Positions 33,409-41,621 of a stretch of 64,000 nt of DNA are shown here, one piece after another. The position numbers were made by a program, and so were the translations under genes. The notes beneath the pieces were generated by a model, which had not been told where the DNA came from, ran no database searches, and saw only the letters and a list, made by a program, of their open reading frames with translations. How positions within the stretch are numbered: the first letter of the stretch is position 1; the number at the start of each line of letters is the position of its first letter. The DNA is from Litorivivens sp041625575 (lineage in GTDB: Bacteria; Pseudomonadota; Gammaproteobacteria; Pseudomonadales; Spongiibacteraceae). The stretch lies in the NCBI GenBank assembly GCA_041625575.1, contig JBFJTG010000002.1, positions 1 to 64,000 of the forward strand, in the 5' to 3' direction.

Positions 33409-34730
33409 TGTCTCTGCAGCAATATCTGGAACGTTACGCGGAATCAGAAGTTCGCCTGGCGGCAGCCGTGCCCGGACAATGGAAACAGGCCTTGGTGATC
33501 CCCGCCTACCGGGAAAGTCCCGAATTCCTGCATCATCGCCACCCCCGCGACAATCTGCTCATTGCCGTGCTAAACCGTCCGCCAGACGACGGCGATACGG
33601 CTTGGGCAAATACTATAATCACGTCGCTTCCCCATCCCGTCTGGCGGAACGCGCAGCTCTCGCTGCACAACCGCGCTGACAACTGCGCTGTGCTCGTGGT
33701 GGATCGCTGCCTTGACGGTGAGCCCATCCCTGAAAAGCAAGGCGTCGGGATTGCACGTAAAATCGGCGCAGATATCGCCTGTCAGTTACTCGCCACGAAC
33801 AAACTAGCTCACCCATGGCTAGGCTGTACTGACGCCGACGCCCTACTACCGCGTAACTATTGGGATGCGCTGAAAGCGCAGACAAACACCGCGGCCGCCT
33901 GTGTATTTCCCTTTCGTCACCTGCGCGATACCGTCACCGAACCGGCCATCAGGCAATATGAACTGCACATGCTCTATTACGTCGCCGGGCTAAGGTTTGC
34001 AGGTTCTCCCTACGCCTGGCCCACGATTGGCAGCTGCTTTGCCTTTGACGCTTTAGCCTATGCCCAAGTGCGCGGCTACCCGAAGAAGGCCGGTGGCGAG
34101 GATTTCTATCTCTTGAACAAGCTCGCAAAAATTGGCGGCATTCGCCACGCGAGCCAACCCGAAATAAGGCTAAGCGCCAGGCTGTCCGGGAGAGTGCCCT
34201 TCGGCACCGGCCCAGCTTTGCGAAAAATTCTGGCGCTTGAGAGCACCGCCAGTTATCGCAGCTATCACCCGGACTCTTTTACCTACCTGAAAGCAATACT
34301 AATAGGGCTAAATCAGGCAACACACACCAACACCGGCGTCTCACTGGCAGAAATCGCCGCCGCTCAGGAACTCGTAGCTGAGCGACTCATTGAACTATGG
34401 AATGAATTCCGCTGCGATATAGCCGTTGCCCAAGCCCTTGGAAACAGCCGCAGCACACATCAGGCGCAACGACACATACAGACCTGGTTTGACGGATTTC
34501 GCAGCTTAAAGCTCATACACGCCTGTCGCCGCTGGTTGCCAGACAGGCCTCTCAACGAGTGTCTCCGAAACGCGCACTGGCTTGCACCCACACTTACGGA
34601 CAAGTTGGATATAGGACAATACTTCAAAGCACTCCAGCAGAGCCTCGCAGATGAGGTCATACGCGGACCGGGGCTGATCCAAACGAATGAGGCCATAGCC
34701 CCTGATTCCATTAACATTTCCGGCCACTAA
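33408..34730 (+). CDS. Glycosyltransferase-like protein (GT-A fold), unknown substrate
   Basis: A 440-residue protein with a glycosyltransferase family 2-like nucleotide-diphospho-sugar domain: ALVIPAYRES near the N-terminus, a DxD-type motif in LGCTDADALLPRNYWDAL, then GGEDFYLLNKLAKIG which resembles the acceptor-side catalytic acidic pair. The C-terminal 170 residues are helical. No signal peptide is seen. GTG at 33408 overlaps the miaE stop codon (TAGTG), so it is translationally coupled to miaE; the frame is open to 33348 but that would lie inside miaE. Function with tRNA modification is not implied by sequence. Confidence 0.7.
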   Translation: MSLQQYLERYAESEVRLAAAVPGQWKQALVIPAYRESPEFLHHRHPRDNLLIAVLNRPPDDGDTAWANTIITSLPHPVWRNAQLSLHNRADNCAVLVVDRCLDGEPIPEKQGVGIARKIGADIACQLLATNKLAHPWLGCTDADALLPRNYWDALKAQTNTAAACVFPFRHLRDTVTEPAIRQYELHMLYYVAGLRFAGSPYAWPTIGSCFAFDALAYAQVRGYPKKAGGEDFYLLNKLAKIGGIRHASQPEIRLSARLSGRVPFGTGPALRKILALESTASYRSYHPDSFTYLKAILIGLNQATHTNTGVSLAEIAAAQELVAERLIELWNEFRCDIAVAQALGNSRSTHQAQRHIQTWFDGFRSLKLIHACRRWLPDRPLNECLRNAHWLAPTLTDKLDIGQYFKALQQSLADEVIRGPGLIQTNEAIAPDSINISGH

Positions 34731-34913
34731 GAGAGCACAATCTGCCCTATGATTTTCAAAGTGGTGTGGTAGTATTTCCAGCTGGCCAACAAATCAAACT
34801 ATAAGGCCAGCAGCACTTTCCGTCGGCATCCACATGGGCAAGCGGTGGAGGCTGCACTAATAAGAGTAACAACGATTCCCGGTGATACACCGACCAGCTG
34901 GAAGGGTTTAAAT

Positions 34914-37442
34914 ATGAACAAGTACGCACTGAAATTCACTGCGTTGTTAGCCTGTGCCGCGACTCCATCGCTTGTACTGGCTCAGGCAAGCAGGAATGCA
35001 GCACCGATTGCTCTGGAAGAGGTTATTGTAACCGCCCAGAAAAAAGTTGAATCGCTGCAAGACACTCCAATCTCACTGACAGCCTTCGGCGCCGGCCGAC
35101 TGGAAACTGACGGGATCAACAACCTGTCGGACATCGGCTCTAAAGTGCCGAGTTTGACCATTGAGCCGTTTCCTATTAACAACGCCACACTGCGTATCTT
35201 TATTCGCGGCATCGGCATCTCCGACACTCAGGTAACACAGGATCCACCGGTTGGCATTTACGTTGATGGCGTCTACGTAGCACGCGCAACCGGTACTGCG
35301 CTGGATGTTGCCGAGCTGGAACGAATCGAAATTCTGCGCGGACCACAGGGCACCCTGTACGGCCGCAACACCACTGGCGGTGCTGTGAACATGATCACCA
35401 AGCGCCCCTCAACAGAAGCTTTTGAGTTCAAGCAGAAGTTTGTTGCTGGCAACCGCAATCTGTTTACCTCGAAAACGTCTTTGAACCTGCCTCTCACTGA
35501 CACGCTGGCGGCCAAACTGTCCTACCTCACGACCAGCAATGACGGCTTCATCAAAAACACGGGCGTCGTTCAGGACACCAGCAGCCCTGGCTACGTTCCG
35601 GGCAAAAGCGAGAATTTCGGTGATCGCGACGTTCAGGGCTATCGCATCGACCTGCGTTGGGACGCTGCCGACTGGCTGACAGTTGACTATGCCTACGACT
35701 TTTCCGACATGAGCTACGTCAACTACATTTACCAGCCGATTACTCCCCCTTGCGGCGGCAACCCCAACGACTGTAACAAAGGCCAGTCCGATCAAATCAA
35801 ACAGTCGGCAACCAATAACGCGCGCTACAGCGACAAGCGCTTTGACGAAATGGCCTCTGCTTCGCCAATGCACGACTCCAACACGGAGATCGAAGGTCAC
35901 TCGCTGACTTTCGCAGCAGACTTCGACACCTGGCAGTTAAAGTATATTGCGGCCTACCGCACCCTGGACGACCGCTCTTACGCTGACCTCAGCGGCGGCA
36001 CGGGCAACCCGGACTATCGTTTGGATTCCAATATCTATTGCGGACCTGCAGCACGAGCAGCCGTTGGCGGTTGTACGCCACTGGTTGTACCGGTTATAAC
36101 CCAGGATCAGACCTCCCACGAACTGCAGTTTACCGGTGACTTCGCCGATGGCCGTGTTGAATACATCGTTGGTGCCTACCTCTTCGAGGAAAATGCACAA
36201 GAAGACAACTCGCCATTGCACCATCAGTTAAGCTCAGGCATTGACCAGGACTCCAGTGGCAACACCCGCATCGTTAACCTGCTCAGCCAGAAATACGATG
36301 TCGAAAATGAGTCGACAGCACTATTTGGCCAGTTCACCTGGACCCCCTCAATTCTTGAAGACCGCCTGCACCTGACCTTCGGCTACCGCCACTCAGAAGA
36401 CAGCCGCTTTGCGCGGAAAAACCAGCGCGATTTCGTCTACATTGAAAACCCTCTGTTGCCAGGTGGCGCTGCTGAAGCCAGCAACCCGCTTGTTGCCACG
36501 TTTCTCGGACCCATTGCAGGCCTACCAAACTCGGCTGATCGTGAATTCGTCAACGTAACCGGCGACAAAGACTTCTCCGACGATTCGTTCACTGTCACCT
36601 TTGAGTTTGACCTGACCGATGACATCAATATCTACGCCAAGTCTGTTGAAGCCTACAAGTCGGGTGGCTTTAACACCCGCGACCCGCAGCGCGACGGCAG
36701 CCAGGGCGCAGCTTCTGATGGCCGCAACTACGGCTTCGGCTTTTCTGAAGGCTTTGAGTCTGAAAAAGTGCAATCCTACGAACTGGGTATCAAAAGCGAG
36801 CTGATGGATCGCCGCCTGCGGGTTAACGGCGACATCTTCTACAGCGAGTACACCGACATCCAGCTGAACCAAATTCTGAACGGCACCATTGCTGACACCA
36901 AGGTAAGCAACGCCGGTGAAGCTGAAATGATGGGCCTTGAAGCCGACGTTACCTTCCTGGCAACTCGCGATCTGCTGTTCATGTTTAACTACGCCTATCT
37001 GGATACCGAAGTCACCAAAGCAACTGACACGGTTACGGGTGCAGACATCGCAGACACCTTTGTGTTCTTCTCGGCGCCGGAGCATTCCTATACGCTCGCC
37101 ATGGACTGGACGCTGACTCAAGGCGACTGGGGCAGCCTGAACCTGAACATTAGCCATAACTTTATGGATGAGCGTAACGGCGGCTCCCGCGCCGAGAACG
37201 TTTCCAAAGATGGCCGTAAAGATCGCGGCACTTTCCTGAATGATTATCGCCTGACGAACGCCCGTATATCGCTTAGCGATTTGGCAGTCATGGGTGGTAT
37301 TTTGCAGGTTGCCGCCTGGGTGAAAAACATCGACGACGAGGAATATCACCTTACCGCCATCGACAACACGCCGCATATCGACCGCGCCATGATTTGGGGT
37401 GAGCCCCGCACCTACGGCATGGACTTTATTTACGAGTACTAA
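34914..37442 (+). CDS. TonB-dependent outer membrane receptor
   Basis: An 842-residue precursor. Signal peptide residues 1-23 (MNKYALKFTALLACAATPSL then VLA), TonB box EEVIVTA at 35-41, plug domain with ESLQDTPISLTAF and ILRGPQGTLYGRNTTGGAVNMITKRP, then the barrel ending with an aromatic-terminated strand (MDFIYEY). This subclass, common in sphingomonads and marine gammaproteobacteria, takes up lipophilic or aromatic substrates, not only siderophores. GGAAGGG precedes ATG 34914; an upstream in-frame start at 34845 lacks one. Followed by a strong terminator and then a KstD-like gene. Confidence 0.92.
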   Translation: MNKYALKFTALLACAATPSLVLAQASRNAAPIALEEVIVTAQKKVESLQDTPISLTAFGAGRLETDGINNLSDIGSKVPSLTIEPFPINNATLRIFIRGIGISDTQVTQDPPVGIYVDGVYVARATGTALDVAELERIEILRGPQGTLYGRNTTGGAVNMITKRPSTEAFEFKQKFVAGNRNLFTSKTSLNLPLTDTLAAKLSYLTTSNDGFIKNTGVVQDTSSPGYVPGKSENFGDRDVQGYRIDLRWDAADWLTVDYAYDFSDMSYVNYIYQPITPPCGGNPNDCNKGQSDQIKQSATNNARYSDKRFDEMASASPMHDSNTEIEGHSLTFAADFDTWQLKYIAAYRTLDDRSYADLSGGTGNPDYRLDSNIYCGPAARAAVGGCTPLVVPVITQDQTSHELQFTGDFADGRVEYIVGAYLFEENAQEDNSPLHHQLSSGIDQDSSGNTRIVNLLSQKYDVENESTALFGQFTWTPSILEDRLHLTFGYRHSEDSRFARKNQRDFVYIENPLLPGGAAEASNPLVATFLGPIAGLPNSADREFVNVTGDKDFSDDSFTVTFEFDLTDDINIYAKSVEAYKSGGFNTRDPQRDGSQGAASDGRNYGFGFSEGFESEKVQSYELGIKSELMDRRLRVNGDIFYSEYTDIQLNQILNGTIADTKVSNAGEAEMMGLEADVTFLATRDLLFMFNYAYLDTEVTKATDTVTGADIADTFVFFSAPEHSYTLAMDWTLTQGDWGSLNLNISHNFMDERNGGSRAENVSKDGRKDRGTFLNDYRLTNARISLSDLAVMGGILQVAAWVKNIDDEEYHLTAIDNTPHIDRAMIWGEPRTYGMDFIYEY

Positions 37443-37471
37443 TTGCTAGCACTGTAAAGGCTGTAAAATCC

Positions 37472-37500
37472 AAAAGGGCTACTTCGGTAGCCCTTTTTTT
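37472..37500 (+). terminator. Rho-independent terminator after the TonB receptor
   Basis: An 11-bp stem AAAAGGGCTAC/GTAGCCCTTTT with a UUCG tetraloop, followed by a T-run. Ends 58 bases after the receptor stop codon. Confidence 0.93.
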
Positions 37501-37677
37501 GACTGGAATTTGTTGAGCGAGAGCCGACAAGCCCCACACACCTTCAGCAGTCTGATTTCTTAAACACCCCCTATATGAACTATTTTACTGGCCTCAAATG
37601 GTATAGGTCTGCCGCCCTCTTCCAATATAATACTATCGCCTTAAACATTGCCGCACAGACAAACGGAGCCAATACGC

Positions 37678-39171
37678 ATGAGTGATAAAACCAGCCCCAC
37701 GAAACCCAAGCGCGCATCTGACATTAGCGAGTGGGCCATTGAAACCGATATCGCTGTAATTGGCTTTGGCGGCGCCGGCGCCTGTGCGGCCCTCGAAGCG
37801 GCTGACGCCGGTGCCGAGGTTCAGATATTCGAACTCGCCAGCGCTAGCGGCGGCTCGACCGCATTGTCCAGTGCAGAGATTTATATGGGCGGTAACGGCG
37901 GCACCCGGGTGCAAAAAGCCTGCGGATACGACGACACAACCGAAAACATGATTAATTTTCTGAAAACGGCATTTGGCAGTAATGCCGACGATGCCAAGAT
38001 CGAAACCTACGCTCAAAACAGCCTCGCGCATTTTAACTGGCTAGTGGACAAGGGTGTTCCCTTTAAAGATTCGGAACTGAAAGAACGGGCCATTATGGCG
38101 CTGACGGACGACTGCCTGCTATTCACCGGCAATGAGAAAGCCTACCCCTTTACCGATGCCGCCTATCCGGTACCGCGCGGACACAACCTCGAAGTCGAAG
38201 GCGACAATGGTGGCCCCCTGTTAATGAAAATATTGACCGAGCAGGTCAACCAGCGCGACAAGATCACGGTGAACTATGAAACACGCGCACTTACATTGAT
38301 AACAGACGACACAGGCAGTGTCGTTGGCGTTGTGGTTCGCATGAACCAGCAGGAGGTCGCAGTCAAAGCACGCAAAGGCGTCGTGCTGTGCGCAGGCGGC
38401 TTTTGCATGAACGAAGAGATGGTTCGCAAATACGCCCCCTTGTTCGACAAAGGACTGGAACCCATTGGCAACCCGGGCGATACCGGTGCGGGAATACTGA
38501 TGGGGCAAGGTGTGGGTGCAGGCACAGTTAATATGCACGAGTGTTTTACAACCGTCCCTTTCTACCCGCCCTCGTCACTCACCTACGGCATTTTTGTAAA
38601 CGACAAAGGCCAGCGCTTTATCAATGAAGATTGCTACCACGGCCGTGTCGGATACAACGCACTCATCCAACAGCAACAGCATTCCCAGCGCATCTATTTG
38701 ATTACCGATGTTGAGGGCTACGGCGACTACGAAAAGATGAGTTACTTAGGCGCGCAGGTTGCCGGTACCGGCGACAGCCCGGAGGAACTTGAGCAGGAGC
38801 TGGGTCTGACCGAAGGCACCCTAAGCCACACCATTGAAACCTACAACAAGCACGCTGAAAAAGGTGAAGACCCACTCTTTCACAAGCACGAAGCCTGGTT
38901 GCGCCCGTTAAAAGCGCCCTATGTGGCACTGGATTGCTCGCTAGGACGCGGCGCCTTCTATCCATTTTTCACCTTGGGCGGCCTGGATTCATTGCCAACA
39001 GGAGAGGTAGTGACACCCGAACGCGACGTTATTCCGGGATTGTTCGCTGCCGGCAGAACCACTGCAGGCATTCCACGAACAGCGGCGGGTTATGCCAGCG
39101 GCATGTCAGTGGGTGATGCGACCTTCTTCGGGCGACTGGCGGGGAAAAGCGCGGCTGCGCGAGCTGTATAA
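37678..39171 (+). CDS. FAD-dependent oxidoreductase, KstD/fumarate reductase superfamily
   Basis: A 497-residue flavoprotein of the FAD_binding_2 family. IAVIGFGGAGACAALEAADAGAEVQIFE (residues 25-53) binds FAD, SGGSTALSSAEIYMGG follows, and the C-terminal GRTTAGIPRTAAGYASGMSVGDATFFGRLAG is the second FAD contact. The family includes 3-ketosteroid delta-1/delta-4 dehydrogenases and flavocytochrome-type reductases; its length and the GRGAFYPFFTLGGL segment fit these, but the specific reaction is not certain. ATG at 37678 is preferred over 37648 because CGGAG precedes it. Likely acts with the nearby TonB receptor on a steroid-like compound. Confidence 0.8.
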   Translation: MSDKTSPTKPKRASDISEWAIETDIAVIGFGGAGACAALEAADAGAEVQIFELASASGGSTALSSAEIYMGGNGGTRVQKACGYDDTTENMINFLKTAFGSNADDAKIETYAQNSLAHFNWLVDKGVPFKDSELKERAIMALTDDCLLFTGNEKAYPFTDAAYPVPRGHNLEVEGDNGGPLLMKILTEQVNQRDKITVNYETRALTLITDDTGSVVGVVVRMNQQEVAVKARKGVVLCAGGFCMNEEMVRKYAPLFDKGLEPIGNPGDTGAGILMGQGVGAGTVNMHECFTTVPFYPPSSLTYGIFVNDKGQRFINEDCYHGRVGYNALIQQQQHSQRIYLITDVEGYGDYEKMSYLGAQVAGTGDSPEELEQELGLTEGTLSHTIETYNKHAEKGEDPLFHKHEAWLRPLKAPYVALDCSLGRGAFYPFFTLGGLDSLPTGEVVTPERDVIPGLFAAGRTTAGIPRTAAGYASGMSVGDATFFGRLAGKSAAARAV

Positions 39172-39175
39172 TCAA

Positions 39176-39284
39176 TTCGCCTGCAGGCAGGCTCCTGAAT
39201 GTGGTGAGACTCTTGGGGCTTCGCCTGCGCGGCAGGCTCCTACAATTGGCTTATCGCCTTGTAGGAGCGAGCCTTGCTCGCGGA
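39176..39284. repeat. Three REP elements downstream of the KstD-like gene
   Basis: Copies at 39176-39197 (core shortened by 2 bases), 39220-39243 (CCTGCGCGGCAGG core) and, inverted, 39261-39284, the last with the GAGCCTTGCTC core of the common Pseudomonas REP subtype. They lie between converging genes. Confidence 0.8.
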
Positions 39285-39316
39285 GGAACCCCTCACTTGT
39301 TCAGCTAAATAGCGTC

Positions 39317-40441
39317 CTACTCAGCACCGTCGAAATAATCTTTAAAGCCCGAGGGCGCGTGACGACCTATCGCAATAGTCTCTAACGTTCCCATTCCAAT
39401 CTTGTCACCCATTTTTGCGCGCACAACCTGATGTGTATGGATAAACTGGTAATCGAGCGGATCAACCGCGCTCAGATCCCACTCTTCACGCCCTGTTGCC
39501 AGTTCGCCTTTCCAGTAAGCATGACCCCACTCGGAATGGTTGTAGCCAATACCGAGCATGTAAAAACGCTGCAGCGGCTCCATCGTTATCTCGTAAGCTT
39601 GGCCGTTTTTATCCGTAAACTGCATGTCGCAACCGGCTGCAAGGCGCGTGCCTTTGTTCCAACGCACCTGATGCTTGATCTCTGTCATGGCTATCATGCC
39701 GGGATCTTCACCCTCGGGAATATCTTCAAGCTTGTCGTAGAGCGGCAAGCGATCTGCGCTGATCTGCGTCGGGTTTCCGTCGCGGTCCTCGAAGCTACCC
39801 ATCTGAGTACAGAAATCACCCCAGTTAATCGGGTTCCATATCCAGTAAACACCGGGTTCGTTATTCATCAAACCGGGAGCTCCACCCTGCTGCGGCTCGC
39901 CTACCGGACGCACACCCCAGGATCGATCACGGGTGCCATAATCCTTATTCACCTCATATCGCTTACCGTCAATTGAAAAATGCCCCTGCCAGCGCCCCAT
40001 CTGGGTAAAGCGAGTGGTATGCATGATCAGGTGACCATCATCGTGCATGACGTTCGCGGGTTCACGGTGAGGAATACTGGCCGCTGTAAAAAGAAGATCG
40101 CACTCGATCTTGTGCTCGTTGGGCTCCAGCCTCACCCGCACCTTCCGTATAGGCTCTTCGATTATAATACTTAAGGGGCCGACATTCGTGTCGCGACGAT
40201 CTTTGGGTGCACGGCGCGAGGCGTGAAAAGCGTACTGCTTATCACCTATCGCCACACTGAAATGGCCGTCCATGACGCGGCGATTTGGATACAAACCAAA
40301 ACCGATTTCGAAGAGATAATTGCCTCCCTCGTCAAAACCATTAAACCAATAACGGTCGTAAAAATTGCGGTCACTCTGCGAAGGCTCGGCAACCGGCAGC
40401 GCGGTTTGGTGAATACAGTAGTCATCAAAGCTGGTAATCAT
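39317..40441 (-). CDS. Conserved-type protein of unknown function, lipocalin/CrtC-like
   Basis: A 374-residue soluble protein with no signal peptide and no recognised catalytic motif. Two halves of alternating polar and hydrophobic strands suggest tandem beta-barrel (calycin) domains: FYDRYWFNGFDEGGNYLFEI and GRWQGHFSIDGKRYEVN...DRSWGVRPVG in the first, VRWNKGTRLAAGCDMQFTDK and HAYWKGELATGREEWD in the second. The RDRSWG motif recalls the AttH/carotenoid hydratase group, which hydrate or bind isoprenoids. It is convergent with the KstD-like gene and preceded by an imperfect 24-bp palindrome. Function unknown; a role in isoprenoid or steroid modification is speculation. Confidence 0.6.
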   Translation of the reverse strand: MITSFDDYCIHQTALPVAEPSQSDRNFYDRYWFNGFDEGGNYLFEIGFGLYPNRRVMDGHFSVAIGDKQYAFHASRRAPKDRRDTNVGPLSIIIEEPIRKVRVRLEPNEHKIECDLLFTAASIPHREPANVMHDDGHLIMHTTRFTQMGRWQGHFSIDGKRYEVNKDYGTRDRSWGVRPVGEPQQGGAPGLMNNEPGVYWIWNPINWGDFCTQMGSFEDRDGNPTQISADRLPLYDKLEDIPEGEDPGMIAMTEIKHQVRWNKGTRLAAGCDMQFTDKNGQAYEITMEPLQRFYMLGIGYNHSEWGHAYWKGELATGREEWDLSAVDPLDYQFIHTHQVVRAKMGDKIGMGTLETIAIGRHAPSGFKDYFDGAE

Positions 40442-40505
40442 GGGCCACCTGTCCTAGTAAAATATGCACGGCATGCACTTATTGTATGGGCTACGCTAAT
40501 CATTT

Positions 40506-40529
40506 TTGACTATACGACCGCATAGTTAA
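40506..40529. promoter_or_regulatory. Imperfect palindrome upstream of the 374-residue protein gene
   Basis: Arms TT.ACTAT and ATAGT.AA surround a CG-rich centre (ACTATACG..CGCATAGT, 40509-40526). Size and symmetry are those of a TetR- or GntR-type operator. It lies 65-88 bases before the ATG of the gene at 39317-40441. Confidence 0.35.
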
Positions 40530-40559
40530 CAAATCAAGCGCCCGCGGATGAAGATTTGC

Positions 40560-41015
40560 TTAACTCGCACTTTGCGGCCGCTTCAGCACCAAACTGGCAA
40601 TCTTCAGCTCTACGACAAGCTGATCGAGTTGATTAAATACCGACAATTGATTAACACAAATACCGCGATCAGGTTTGCTCGCTGACTCTCGCTTGCTTAC
40701 CACCTCCGCCTCGACACGCAGACAATCACCTGCGCATACGGGCAAGGGAAAGCGCACCTCATCCCAACCCAGACCGGCAACCACCGCCATCGTCTCGCCC
40801 TGTAGCCGATGACTTAAACGCACAGCAATACCGACGGTGTGGATACTAGACGCGAACAGCCGCCCCAATGGCGACTGCTTCGCCAGCTCTTCATCCAAGT
40901 GGAAAGGCATCGGGTCCCACTCACCCGCGAAAGACTTAATCTCCTGCGCGCTGACCTGGTAGCTATCCCGGCCAACGATACGATTCCCTAACACTATATC
41001 TTCGTAGTAAAGCAC
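40560..41015 (-). CDS. MaoC-like hotdog dehydratase
   Basis: A 151-residue single-hotdog protein of the MaoC/(R)-enoyl-CoA hydratase group. FAGEWDPMPFHLDEELAKQSPLGRLFASSIHT corresponds to the hydratase motif, with the Asp and His of the D-x4-H pair present (D34 and H39), while the usual AHG after the loop is ASS. The start is GTG at 41015, only 5 bases after the upstream gene, without its own clear ribosome-binding site, suggesting translational coupling. Probably hydrates an enoyl-CoA intermediate together with the NTF2-fold partner. Confidence 0.8.
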   Translation of the reverse strand: MLYYEDIVLGNRIVGRDSYQVSAQEIKSFAGEWDPMPFHLDEELAKQSPLGRLFASSIHTVGIAVRLSHRLQGETMAVVAGLGWDEVRFPLPVCAGDCLRVEAEVVSKRESASKPDRGICVNQLSVFNQLDQLVVELKIASLVLKRPQSAS

Positions 41016-41020
41016 AAGAA

Positions 41021-41497
41021 TTAGTCGCAGGCGAAGCGGTTGCCAATCGGAATTGCTGTCACCTTGATATCATCAGGGCGCTTGCTAATCTGTTCAAACA
41101 GGCGCTCGTAAGCAGAGTTCTTTATGCGCCATTCACCGTCGACTTTCACGCATTCATCGCGATACAGAGCACTGCCTTCGAATTGAGTATTCTCGTCAAG
41201 GTTTACAAATATATCGTGGAGATACCACAGCGCGACGGCCGTATCGCCAGTCACTGTGATTTCCGGGTGATGACCTGTATGCATACCAAAGCGTGTTTTT
41301 GTAAAAGCGCTTTCATAAAATTTTTCCAGCTCGGGCCAGCCATTGAAGCTGATGTCATAAGACGGGCTTTTAAAATTAATGCTCGCATCTGGGGTGAACA
41401 CCGTATTTTTCAAACCTTCCCAATTAGCGGTATCCAAAAATCGAAAGTAACGGGATTTCAGCTGCTTTATAAGCTCAATGGCCTCTAAATCAATCAT
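41021..41497 (-). CDS. SnoaL/NTF2-fold protein
   Basis: A 158-residue cone-shaped-barrel protein of the SnoaL-like/ketosteroid isomerase superfamily. KSRYFRFLDTANWEGLKNTVFTPDA is the typical N-terminal helix pair and AVALWYLHDIFVN, FEGSALYRDEC and DGEWRIKNSAYERLFEQ form the sheet. Members include polyketide cyclases, scytalone dehydratase and ketosteroid isomerase; no specific activity can be chosen. ATG at 41497 has an AAGGAG ribosome-binding site; the frame is open to 41527. Operon with the MaoC-like gene. Confidence 0.78.
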   Translation of the reverse strand: MIDLEAIELIKQLKSRYFRFLDTANWEGLKNTVFTPDASINFKSPSYDISFNGWPELEKFYESAFTKTRFGMHTGHHPEITVTGDTAVALWYLHDIFVNLDENTQFEGSALYRDECVKVDGEWRIKNSAYERLFEQISKRPDDIKVTAIPIGNRFACD

Positions 41498-41544
41498 GCG
41501 GTGCTCCTTATTGCCGGTGTAAATCAATGAGATTGATGACTATA

Positions 41545-41562
41545 ACCGGCCAGCTGGCCGGT
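41545..41562. promoter_or_regulatory. 18-bp perfect palindrome in a divergent promoter region
   Basis: ACCGGCCAGCTGGCCGGT is fully self-complementary and lies between the divergent NTF2-fold gene (start 41497) and the sulfotransferase gene (start 41622). A regulator binding here could control both directions. Confidence 0.4.
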
Positions 41563-41621
41563 ACCATCCCCTCAATGGGTGATCCGCCTAGCATGCACGA
41601 ATCTTTCACCACCAACATGAC

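Noticed and set aside
33408..34730. Horizontal transfer of the glycosyltransferase-like gene
   Set aside because: Base composition by eye and codon use look like those of the neighbours, and there are no mobile element traces.
36522..37376. 284-codon open frame on the minus strand
   Set aside because: Lies wholly within the TonB receptor barrel-coding region on the other strand; no recognisable domain or ribosome-binding site.
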